A stretch of 44,041 nucleotides of DNA. Origin: Streptomyces sp. NRRL F-6492. Its GTDB lineage: Bacteria; Actinomycetota; Actinomycetes; Streptomycetales; Streptomycetaceae. The notes beneath the pieces are model-generated. The model had not been told where the DNA came from and made no database searches. It saw only the letters and a list, made by a program, of their open reading frames with translations. The stretch is from assembly GCF_001280125.1 (NCBI RefSeq), contig NZ_LGEG01000242.1, positions 1-44,041 on the forward strand. The letters are read 5' to 3'. The position numbers were made by a program, and so were the translations under genes. Positions 26,464-33,435 of this stretch are shown here, one piece after another (position 1 is the first letter of the stretch; the number at the start of each line of letters is the position of its first letter).

Positions 26464-27792
26464 GGGACGGTGGGGCCGGACGTACTCCACGCGGACCGCG
26501 TCCGGCGCGTACGGCGACTGCTGCTCGCCGGTGAGCAGGGCGTCGGCGGAGGCGTCGTTCAGGAGGTGGCGTCGGAAGAAGGCGGTCGTGTAGGCGGTGG
26601 TGATGCGGCGCTGGGTCGCTTCGTTCAGTTCGCGGTGTTCCTGTTCCTTGCCGTCCTGGGAGAGGCAGTGTCCGGGTCGCCGGCCGGGGACGGCGTCGTT
26701 CTTCGCGCCGACCTGTCCGCTGCGCGGGGACCACTGGGTGTTGACGTAGTTGTGGTTGCCGCCGGTCAGGGTGACGCCGTACAGCGGTGCCTGGTTCTTG
26801 TTCTTGTTCCAGTCGATGTACCTGCCGGTGTTGACCTGGTCGCAGGTGCCCCACAGGACGGCGAGCGGGACCTTGGTGACAGGTTCGTTGTCCCAGGTCG
26901 CGGTGGGGGCGAGACCGAGTACGGCCTTCACCTCGACGCCTTCGGGCCAGGCGGCGTGCCGGTCGTCGGAGGCGTGCTGCATCACTCCGCCGCCGCCCAT
27001 GGAGTGGCCGAGGGTGCCGACCCGGCCGAGGTCCACGTGGCCGGTGAACTCCGCGCGGCTCGCCTCGCCGGTCCGCGTGTCCTTCAGCCTGCCCTTCAGA
27101 GGGCCCTTCCCCAGGGACAGTTGCCGCCAAAGCTCCAGGTGCTTGTTGATCAGCGCGGCGCGGGCCTGGTACACCGAGGGGGCTTGGCCGCCGCTGGTCG
27201 CGTTGATCCCGTTGGCGCCCATGGAGACGACGACGAAGCCCTGCCGGGCGAGGTCCCTGGCCAGGTAGTCGTAGCCGGAACTGCTGGGCAGGGGGGCGAC
27301 TCCGTCCCGGCAGGGCCAGGACCACAGGGGGCCGGTCGCCTTCTCGACGAGCTTCTGCCGGCGTGCCACCTCTGCTTCGTCACCGGCCTTCTCGGCTTCG
27401 GCCAGGGCCTTCTCCGCGGCTTTCAGCCCGGCCTGCGCCTTGGCGTCCGCGCAGGTGTGCCACAGGCCGTGCTGCATCACGATCAGGGGATGCCTACCGC
27501 GTCCGAGATCCTTCGGGTAGTGGACGACGGCGGTGAGTTCGGTTCGGCCCTCGTAGGGAGCGGGCGGGGTGAACGCCCGGTCGCCGAGGTCGTACCGGAC
27601 CTCGCCCACCTCCCGGGTCTCGGTACGGGGCGCCTCCTGGCCGGGCCGTGGGCCGGGAGCGGCCTCGCCGGCCGATGCCACCAAGGGCGCGACCGCTGTC
27701 GCCGCGATCGCCGCCGCGGCGGCGATCGCGGCCGTGCGGGCTCTGCGGGCGGGCCTCGCGGAGGAGGGCCGGCCGCGGTGTTTCACCGTCAT
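26461..27792 (-). CDS. Secreted lipase-like alpha/beta hydrolase with helical insert
   Basis: A 443-residue exported hydrolase, distantly like platelet-activating-factor acetylhydrolase/chlorophyllase-type enzymes. A Sec-type signal (ARRARTAAIAAAAAIAATAVAPLVASAGEA) opens it. Catalytic signs are the oxyanion region IVMQHGLWHTC, the nucleophile elbow GTLGHSMGGGG (Ser264) and a GGNHNYVNT histidine region; the acid is probably the Asp of GTCDQVNTG. Between Cys114 and Cys161 lies a strongly helical Ala/Glu/Lys-rich insert that could be a disulfide-stapled lid. The ATG at 27792 has AGGAC 5 bases upstream; GTG 27894 and ATG 27882 are in-frame alternatives. A direct-repeat element identical in layout to that of the second hydrolase lies upstream. 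Confidence 0.78.
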   Translation of the reverse strand: MTVKHRGRPSSARPARRARTAAIAAAAAIAATAVAPLVASAGEAAPGPRPGQEAPRTETREVGEVRYDLGDRAFTPPAPYEGRTELTAVVHYPKDLGRGRHPLIVMQHGLWHTCADAKAQAGLKAAEKALAEAEKAGDEAEVARRQKLVEKATGPLWSWPCRDGVAPLPSSSGYDYLARDLARQGFVVVSMGANGINATSGGQAPSVYQARAALINKHLELWRQLSLGKGPLKGRLKDTRTGEASRAEFTGHVDLGRVGTLGHSMGGGGVMQHASDDRHAAWPEGVEVKAVLGLAPTATWDNEPVTKVPLAVLWGTCDQVNTGRYIDWNKNKNQAPLYGVTLTGGNHNYVNTQWSPRSGQVGAKNDAVPGRRPGHCLSQDGKEQEHRELNEATQRRITTAYTTAFFRRHLLNDASADALLTGEQQSPYAPDAVRVEYVRPHRP

Positions 27793-27880
27793 TCGGTGTC
27801 CTGCCTTTCGGGTCGTCTCCGATCGTCGCGGGCGGGTCGGCACGTGGCCGGCACGCCGTCCCGGACGCCTGAGGCTCGCC

Positions 27881-27923
27881 ATTGTCGTTCTCACGTGTCA
27901 GTGACCTGTCAGGACGATGTCGG
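27881..27923 (-). promoter_or_regulatory. Predicted response-regulator box and promoter of lipase gene
   Basis: On the minus strand, CTGAC units recur with an 11-bp period (forward positions 27897-27901 and 27908-27912, and a weaker CCGAC at 27919-27923). Ten bases after the last unit comes GACAAT (27881-27886), a -10-like box. The arrangement TCCTGAC-N3-TC-N-CTGACACG is shared with the promoter at 30014-30048. An 11-bp direct repeat is typical of OmpR/PhoB-family binding sites. Confidence 0.55.
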
Positions 27924-28897
27924 AAGGTCGTCCGTTCTCGGCCGGCGCTCATCCGCTTCCGTGAGGGTTCCGGGGATCCCGTCACCGTGAGCCCGGCCGA
28001 CGGCCTGGGGCTCGGGGCCGGCCCTTCGATCCGGGGGCGAGCACCGCAGCCGGTGGGCAGGAGGTTCTGGGCCGCGGCCCGACAGGTGCGGGCCCACGGC
28101 CCGAACTCAAGGACGACGAAGTCGACGGACGGGCCCGTGGTGCTCCGGGCGTTGGAGGGCTGGAGGCCGCGGGGCGCCCGGCACGGAGCGTCCGTGTCGT
28201 GGACATCGACTTCACCACCGGGCGACGGAGTCGACTCCGCAGCACGGCGTCAGCGGGGTCCCCGTCGATGCCGCGCCGGGCGACACGCGCGTCGGTGCGA
28301 TTCGCCGGACAGCTCGCGCCGGCTGTGCGTGGCGCGGTCGCGCGGCGACGAACCCGCCCCGTCGTGGTGGGAGGATCCCGCGGCCCGCCCGGTCGCCCCG
28401 GCCGGGCGGGCCGACCGCCGCCGTCCGGCCCGCCCGGCCGTCGCCCTCGGCGCCGGGCGCCGGGGGCACCGATGTGCCGGCCGGTGGGAGGGGCCCGCCG
28501 CCCGTTCGCTCTTCGGCACCACGACAAGGTGCCGGGACCACTGGCCGCTCGGCGCGTTCCGCGCCGCGTACGGCCTCTCGTCACTGACCAGCTCCCGCTG
28601 CGGAGGGCCGGGTGGTGTCTCTCCGGCTCCTTGACGCGCAGCCGGCACGCGTCCTGGACCGGCTGGAGAGGGGCACGAGCTGATCGCGGAGCTGATCGTC
28701 CGCCCGGACCGGGCGCTGGTCGCGATGGCGGACGGCCTCTCGCGGCCGGAGGCCGTCCGCAAGATCATGGACCGGCCCGGTGGATGCCTGCTGTCGCACC
28801 TGAGCCACGCGGAGGGACAGCGCTTGGGCCCCACTGCCGTACGCGTCGTCGTCCGAGCAGCACCGCCCGGTGGCGCGTGGGGGCCCGGTGCGGATGC
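27924..28897. other. About 1 kb without a recognisable gene; possible decayed reading frame
   Basis: All six frames here give low-complexity Arg/Pro/Gly-rich translations without family signatures. The one stretch that looks like degraded coding sequence is 28612-28780 on the plus strand. There VSLRLLDAQPARVLDRLERG (ending at a TGA at 28681) continues after a one-base shift as HELIAELIVRPDRALVAMADG and then LSRPEAVRKIMD. The first part faintly resembles the start of Phd-type antitoxins, but the second part does not, so I do not name it. Confidence 0.4.
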
Positions 28898-30007
28898 TCA
28901 GCGGCGGCGTCGGACGCCTCGTCCTCGCAGCCTGGTCCTGGCGGTCCAGGCGGCCGCTGCCGTGAGAAGGGCGCACGCTGCCCCCGTGCCGAGAGGCAGC
29001 AGGCTGTCCGCTTCCTCGCCGGCCCGGGTCGCCGCCCGGGGCGTGTGCGGTTCGTCCGCGGCGTGGGTGGCGGGTGATCCGGCCGGTTCGGACGGCGGCG
29101 TGCCACTGTGGTCGGCCGGGGGGACCGGAGGTGCGGATGCGCCGGCCTTGCGGAAGGCGTCGCCGACGAAGGCCAGCACCTGGTCGTGCAGGCGTGCCCC
29201 CGCCGTGCCGTCCTCCATCATGTCGACGCCGTGCACGTGGCTGTCGAGGATGCGGATCCGCTTGTCCTTCGCGCCGGACGCCTCGTACAGGGCCCGTACC
29301 TCGTCGGCGAAGGTCTGGTCGCCCGTGGCGGCGGCGAAGAAGGAGGGCACCGTCACCTCGGCGAGTCCCGGGAGGGGGTTCATCGCCGGGAGTGCGCGGG
29401 GCGAGGACAGGATGAGCAGGCCGACGAGGCCGGGGATCCCGGGGGCGGCGGTCGCGGTCGCGGTACCGCCCATGGAGGCTCCGCCCGCGAGGACGCGTGT
29501 CGCGCCCCGGTTCCTGAGCTGCTGGACCGCGGCTCGGACGTCCCGGTCGAAGTGCAGGTTGTCGGCCCTGCCGCCGCGCTCGGAAGCCCCGCCGTGCACA
29601 TTGCGCTGGTCGTAGACGACGACCTGGTAGCCGGCGGCGGCGAGCTCCTCCGCGAACGCCAGCCAGCTGCAGATGTTCCAGCCGTTCTCGTGCGAGAGGA
29701 CCACGCCCCGCGGCCCGCTGCCCAGGACGAGACCGGACAGCCGGACGCCGTCCGCGGCCGTGAAGCTGACCGCCTTGTCGCGCAGCCGCTTCGGCACGCA
29801 CGCGTTGACGGGAGCCTCCTTCCGCTGCGGGCCGTGCTTCGGGAAGGTGGAGCCGACCGGCTGTGTCCACCGCTGGGGAGCGGACTGGGCTGTCGCGGCG
29901 GCCACGGCACCGGGCAGGGCGAGCGGGCCGACCAGACTGAGGGACAGGGTCAGCGAGAGGGCACCGGGTGCCCGGCGGGCCCGGCGGGCGGAAGGAGCGG
30001 CGGTCAT
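28898..30007 (-). CDS. Secreted alpha/beta hydrolase with C-terminal membrane anchor
   Basis: A 369-residue exported hydrolase. The signal peptide (RRAPGALSLTLSLSLVGPLALPGAVAAATA) is followed by a mature domain with GVVLSHENGWNICSW (oxyanion region), VVVYDQRNVHGG, the nucleophile elbow AGGASMGGT (Ser178), and a late histidine in LDSHVHGVDMM; the catalytic acid is probably Asp in AATGDQTF. Cys70 and Cys113 could form a disulfide. After residue ~290 a Pro/Ala/Thr-rich spacer leads to LLPLGTGAACALLTAAAAW and an Arg-rich tail, the pattern of a cell-surface anchor, although the sortase motif is not canonical. The ATG at 30007 is nearly leaderless. It is divergent from the two-component genes and shares the repeat element of the lipase gene. 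Confidence 0.78.
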   Translation of the reverse strand: MTAAPSARRARRAPGALSLTLSLSLVGPLALPGAVAAATAQSAPQRWTQPVGSTFPKHGPQRKEAPVNACVPKRLRDKAVSFTAADGVRLSGLVLGSGPRGVVLSHENGWNICSWLAFAEELAAAGYQVVVYDQRNVHGGASERGGRADNLHFDRDVRAAVQQLRNRGATRVLAGGASMGGTATATAAPGIPGLVGLLILSSPRALPAMNPLPGLAEVTVPSFFAAATGDQTFADEVRALYEASGAKDKRIRILDSHVHGVDMMEDGTAGARLHDQVLAFVGDAFRKAGASAPPVPPADHSGTPPSEPAGSPATHAADEPHTPRAATRAGEEADSLLPLGTGAACALLTAAAAWTARTRLRGRGVRRRR

Positions 30008-30013
30008 GGCTCC

Positions 30014-30057
30014 TTGGTAGTCGAGCCGTGTCAGGGAGTCGTCAGGAACTTGCCTGA
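30014..30057 (-). promoter_or_regulatory. Predicted response-regulator box and promoter of anchored hydrolase gene
   Basis: On the minus strand two CTGAC units with an 11-bp period (forward 30030-30034 and 30041-30045) are followed 10 bases later by TACCAA (30014-30019), 6 bases before the ATG. Layout and sequence match the lipase promoter (TCCTGAC-N3-TC-N-CTGACACG). TCAGG/CCTGA (30042-30046, 30053-30057) adds a small inverted repeat. Confidence 0.55.
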
Positions 30058-30099
30058 TTCCGGTGGGGAGGGCGCGAGCGGCAGGGCCGTGGCACAAGG

Positions 30100-30119
30100 A
30101 ACGGGCCAGCTGGCCGGTT
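30100..30119. promoter_or_regulatory. 20-bp dyad upstream of the response-regulator gene
   Basis: AACGGGCCAG/CTGGCCGGTT is a palindrome with one mismatched pair. It ends 10 bases before the -10 box at 30130, so a bound protein would cover the -35 region. It differs from the CTGAC repeats and might be a second operator. Confidence 0.4.
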
Positions 30120-30129
30120 GCCTGTGACT

Positions 30130-30135
30130 TACGAT
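30130..30135 (+). promoter_or_regulatory. -10 box of leaderless response-regulator gene
   Basis: TACGAT lies 7 bases before the ATG at 30143. Confidence 0.5.
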
Positions 30136-30142
30136 CGTCGCC

Positions 30143-30943
30143 ATGCGCGCGCACATCCTGGTCGCCGAGGACGACCGAAAGCAGGCCGAGCTGGTGACCC
30201 GCTATCTGGAGCGGGAGGGGCACACCGTCCGGACCGTCCATGACGGCCGGGAGGCGCTTGACCAGATCCGTCTGCGGGAGCCCGACCTCGCCGTCCTCGA
30301 CTGGATGATGCCGCGGGTCGACGGGCTCGACGTGCTGCGCGTCCTGCGGGCCGAGGGCCGTGAGCTGCCGGTCCTGCTGCTGACCGCCCGATCGACCGAG
30401 GACGATCTGCTGCTCGGTCTCGACCTCGGTGCGGACGACTACATCACCAAGCCCTACAGCCCGCGGGAGCTCGTGGCCCGCGTGCGTACGCTGCTGCGCC
30501 GAACAGCGCGGAGCGGTCCGCCGCAGGCAGACGACGGCGACCTGCGCGTGGGGGCGCTGCGGGTCAGTCCCGAGCGGCACGAGGTCACGGTGAACGACCG
30601 CCCCGTCGAGTGCACACCCGGAGAGTTCCGGCTGCTCGCCGCGATGGCCGCCCGGCCGGGGCAGGTCTTCACCCGGGACCGGCTCCTCGACGTGCTGCAC
30701 GGCTTCGGCCACTACACCACCTCCCGTGCGGTGGACATGCACATCATGAACCTGCGCAGAAAAACCGAGGACGACCCCCGCACCCCCCGTCGGCTGGTCA
30801 CCGTCTTCGGGGTCGGCTACAAACTCCTGCCACCCGACGGCACCGAGCGGCCCGGCAAGTCCGCGTCGGCCCGTCCGGCCGGAGAACAGGACGAGGAAAC
30901 CAGCGGTGAGACCGTTCCCGGAGCCACGCGTGCCGAGTCGTGA
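30143..30943 (+). CDS. OmpR/PhoB-family response regulator
   Basis: A 266-residue two-component regulator. The receiver domain has the acidic pair in VAEDDRK (10-11), the phosphoacceptor Asp53 in VLDWMMPRVDG, Thr81 in LLLTARS and Lys103 in DDYITKPY. The winged-helix DNA-binding domain (~132-232) has the typical EVTVNDRPVECTPGEFRLLAAMAARPGQVFTRDRLLD, TTSRAVDMHIMNLRRKTEDD and VTVFGVGYKLL. A charged ~30-residue tail follows. The start is leaderless. The 3' end overlaps the kinase gene by 38 bp, so the pair is translated together. The 11-bp repeats before two hydrolase genes, one of them divergent from this gene, fit the target geometry of this family. Confidence 0.93.
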   Translation: MRAHILVAEDDRKQAELVTRYLEREGHTVRTVHDGREALDQIRLREPDLAVLDWMMPRVDGLDVLRVLRAEGRELPVLLLTARSTEDDLLLGLDLGADDYITKPYSPRELVARVRTLLRRTARSGPPQADDGDLRVGALRVSPERHEVTVNDRPVECTPGEFRLLAAMAARPGQVFTRDRLLDVLHGFGHYTTSRAVDMHIMNLRRKTEDDPRTPRRLVTVFGVGYKLLPPDGTERPGKSASARPAGEQDEETSGETVPGATRAES

Positions 30944-32801
30944 ACCGTACGGCCGCGTCCCCCTGCACAGGAGGCTGCTGTTCCGGCTGTTCCTGGTCTC
31001 CGCCGTGGTCGGCGCGTGCAGCGTGGCCGCCACGGCCTGGCTGACCGCGAGGACGGCGACCGGGGCGATCGAGCGGGAGCAGGGGCAGATCGCCGCCGAC
31101 GACGCCCGGATCCGTGACCGGCTCCTGGGCTACGCGGCCACCCACACCTCCTGGGACGGCGCCGGTCCCGACGTGCGCCGCTTGTCCGAGGAGACCGGCC
31201 GGCACATCGTCCTGACCTCACTGGACCAACGGCTCCTCGCCGACTCCGCGCCGCACACCTCCCCTCCTCCCGCACGATCTGCGGCCGTGCTGGACCCGCT
31301 CGCCCTCGACACCGCCCCCCTCGACGCGGCCTCGCCCGGCACACACGGCACCGGGGGCCGGATCGACCCCCGCGCGGTGGGGCCCTACCGCCTCACCGGG
31401 ACCGAACGCGCCCGTCTGGTCCGCTACGCCGAACAAGAAGTGGCGTGTCTGGAGAGGAACGGGATCAAGGCCGCCGTCGACACCGCCCCCAACGGCCGCC
31501 CCGCCATCCGTCACCTCGGCCGCTCCACCACCCCCAGCCCCGCCCCCCTGTGCGAGCGGGTCCTGGAACGGACCACGACCGACACGGAACGCAGGGCCCT
31601 GGACCAGCTCGACACCCTCGTGGCCGCGTGCCTGCGCGGGACCGGCATCTCCGGCATCCGGGTCGGCCTCGACTTCTCCTGGTCCACGACGGCGACCGGC
31701 ACGACGACGGCGAACAGCGACGACATCACCTCCTGCGTCGCGCAGAGCCGCCGCGAACAGCTCAAGGCCCACGTCGCCCCACCCGCCAGACTGTCCCTGG
31801 GGCCGACCACCGGAGCCGAACACACCGCCTTCGGCCTCTCCTCCCGCAGCACCGCCGAAGTCGCCGGCCTGGCGGCCCTGGTGTTCGCCCTCTCCATGGG
31901 CGCCGCACTCCTCGCCGCCTCGCCGGTGGTCCGGCCACTGCGCAACCTGACCCGCGCCGCCCAGCAGATGAAGAACGCCGACGGCGGCGCGCCCGTACCC
32001 GTCCGCGGCCACGACGAGATCGGCAGGCTCACCGCCGCCTTCAACGACCTGTCCGAGCACCGTGCGCGGCTGGAGAACCAGCGCAAGGCCATGATCAGCG
32101 ACATCGCCCACGAACTGCGTACTCCGCTCAGCAACATCCGCGGATGGCTGGAAGCGGCCCAGGACGGCGTCGCCACCGCGGACACCGCGTACATCGACTC
32201 CCTGCACGACGAAGCCCTTCTGCTCCAGCACGTCATCGACGACCTGCGCGACCTCGCCGCCCTCGACGACGGCCGGCTGACCCTCCACACCGAGCCGACC
32301 CCCCTGCGCTCCCTCCTCGACCAGGTCGCTGCGGGCCACCAGGCCCGCGCGCAGGCCGAGCGGATCACCCTCACCGTCGACGCGGACGAGGACCTGTGGC
32401 TGGATGCCGACCCCGCACGGCTGCGCCAGGCGGTCGGCAACCTCGTGACCAACGCGATCCGGCACACACCCGCGGGCGGCGCGGTCACCCTCACCGGTCA
32501 CCCCGCCGACCAGGAGGAGGCGGCTCCCGGCGCCGGCGGGGGCATCCGCATCGAGGTGCGCGACACCGGCCCCGGGATCGCCGAGGACGACCTGCCGCAC
32601 CTCTTCGACCGCTTCTGGCGCGCGGACAAGTCCCGCACCCGGCAGTCCGGCGGCAGCGGACTCGGCCTTGCCATCGTGCGCGACCTCACCGAGCTGCACG
32701 GCGGCTCGGTGAGCGTGACCAGCGAACCGGGACACGGCGCCCTGTTCGGACTGTGGCTGCCCGGCGGACACGAAAGCCAGGGGGCGGTTGCCGCCCCTTG
32801 A
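30906..32801 (+). CDS. Sensor histidine kinase with duplicated dicysteine sensor domain
   Basis: A 631-residue membrane kinase. Helix 1 is at ~24-46 and helix 2 at ~317-339, enclosing ~270 extracytoplasmic residues; HAMP follows (~340-393), then the H-box DIAHELRTPLSN (His402) and the ATPase domain with NLVTNAIRHTPAGG (N box), RDTGPGIAEDDLPHLFDRFWRAD (G1/F) and GGSGLGLAIVRDL (G2). The sensor part contains two similar units, VACLERNGI (Cys181) to Cys216 and AACLRGTGI (Cys242) to Cys277, each with cysteines exactly 35 residues apart. I infer disulfide-based sensing or a structural duplication. The GTG at 30906 has GAGGAA 7 bases upstream; GTG 30930 is an alternative. Confidence 0.92.
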   Translation: MRPFPEPRVPSREPYGRVPLHRRLLFRLFLVSAVVGACSVAATAWLTARTATGAIEREQGQIAADDARIRDRLLGYAATHTSWDGAGPDVRRLSEETGRHIVLTSLDQRLLADSAPHTSPPPARSAAVLDPLALDTAPLDAASPGTHGTGGRIDPRAVGPYRLTGTERARLVRYAEQEVACLERNGIKAAVDTAPNGRPAIRHLGRSTTPSPAPLCERVLERTTTDTERRALDQLDTLVAACLRGTGISGIRVGLDFSWSTTATGTTTANSDDITSCVAQSRREQLKAHVAPPARLSLGPTTGAEHTAFGLSSRSTAEVAGLAALVFALSMGAALLAASPVVRPLRNLTRAAQQMKNADGGAPVPVRGHDEIGRLTAAFNDLSEHRARLENQRKAMISDIAHELRTPLSNIRGWLEAAQDGVATADTAYIDSLHDEALLLQHVIDDLRDLAALDDGRLTLHTEPTPLRSLLDQVAAGHQARAQAERITLTVDADEDLWLDADPARLRQAVGNLVTNAIRHTPAGGAVTLTGHPADQEEAAPGAGGGIRIEVRDTGPGIAEDDLPHLFDRFWRADKSRTRQSGGSGLGLAIVRDLTELHGGSVSVTSEPGHGALFGLWLPGGHESQGAVAAP

Positions 32802-33178
32802 AGCGGGGATCGAGTACGCCGGCGCCCTCCCGACGCCGCCCCGGAGACAGTCGCCGCCGACGCCTCGCGGTCACCCGCACGTCGCCGGCCCCACCCTGAG
32901 GGCGCTTCACCTCCACCGGGGGCGCCACGCACCGAAACCAGGTCCACGACTCATCGGGCACGAGCTGTTACACCCGATCGGTCGTGCACCGCTCAACGAA
33001 CGATCACGCCATCAGAAACGACGTCCTAAGGCCCCCGGCACCCCTTCGGCGGGCCGCGCCTAAGGACCCCCGTGCCCCGAACATGCGGCACACGCCCGAT
33101 GCGACCGGACCCCCTGGGAGACGACCGTGGAGGCGTCGCGAGAGGCGACGCCCCACCGGACCCACCCAGGGAGCACCC
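32802..33178 (+). other. Intergenic stretch with 5' hairpin before the small basic gene
   Basis: No gene is visible in these 377 bp. CCTAAGG occurs twice (33025-33031, 33059-33065). A perfect 8-bp stem, GGCGTCGC/GCGACGCC (33132-33139 with 33145-33152), lies 26 bases before the next start and could influence its translation. I could not fix a convincing promoter. Confidence 0.4.
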
Positions 33179-33370
33179 GTGTTCGAGTACGAGATCGACC
33201 GCATGAACCACGCCCAGCTCGTCCGCGAGGCCGCCGCCCGGCGCCTGTCCCGCGAGGCCGCCGCGTCCGCCGGCCGGGAGCCGCGCCCCGGCCGCCGGAG
33301 CGGGGGCCGGGACGCGGAGGGGCCGGTGGACGACGACGGCGGCCCCGGCGGCTTCGTCCGGGCCGCGTGA
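33179..33370 (+). CDS. Small conserved protein of unknown function
   Basis: A 63-residue protein starting [32 protein letters not shown]. The first half is a predicted amphipathic helix rich in Arg and Ala; the second is Gly/Pro/Asp-rich and probably disordered. Short proteins with this F-E-Y-E-I opening are familiar from Streptomyces genomes, but I know no function. The GTG at 33179 has AGGGAG 5 bases upstream, a clear ribosome binding site unlike its leaderless neighbours. The LuxR gene starts 65 bp downstream with its own promoter. Confidence 0.7.
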   Translation: MFEYEIDRMNHAQLVREAAARRLSREAAASAGREPRPGRRSGGRDAEGPVDDDGGPGGFVRAA

Positions 33371-33422
33371 CCCTCCCGGTGGCCTCCGGCCCCCGTACGA
33401 GCGCCCCCGCGGACGCCTGTGC

Positions 33423-33428
33423 GATGCT
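33423..33428 (+). promoter_or_regulatory. -10-like box of leaderless LuxR-type gene
   Basis: GATGCT (NANNNT) lies 7 bases before the GTG at 33436, which decides in favour of that start over the ATG at 33424. Confidence 0.4.
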
Positions 33429-33435
33429 CGGCTCC

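Noticed and set aside
28612..28780. Decayed Phd-type antitoxin
   Set aside because: VSLRLLDAQPARVLDRLERG resembles the start of such proteins, but the sequence after the shift does not continue the family and no toxin gene is adjacent.
33025..33065. CCTAAGG pair as a CRISPR or attachment site
   Set aside because: Only two 7-base copies with unrelated flanks; no array, integrase or tRNA nearby.
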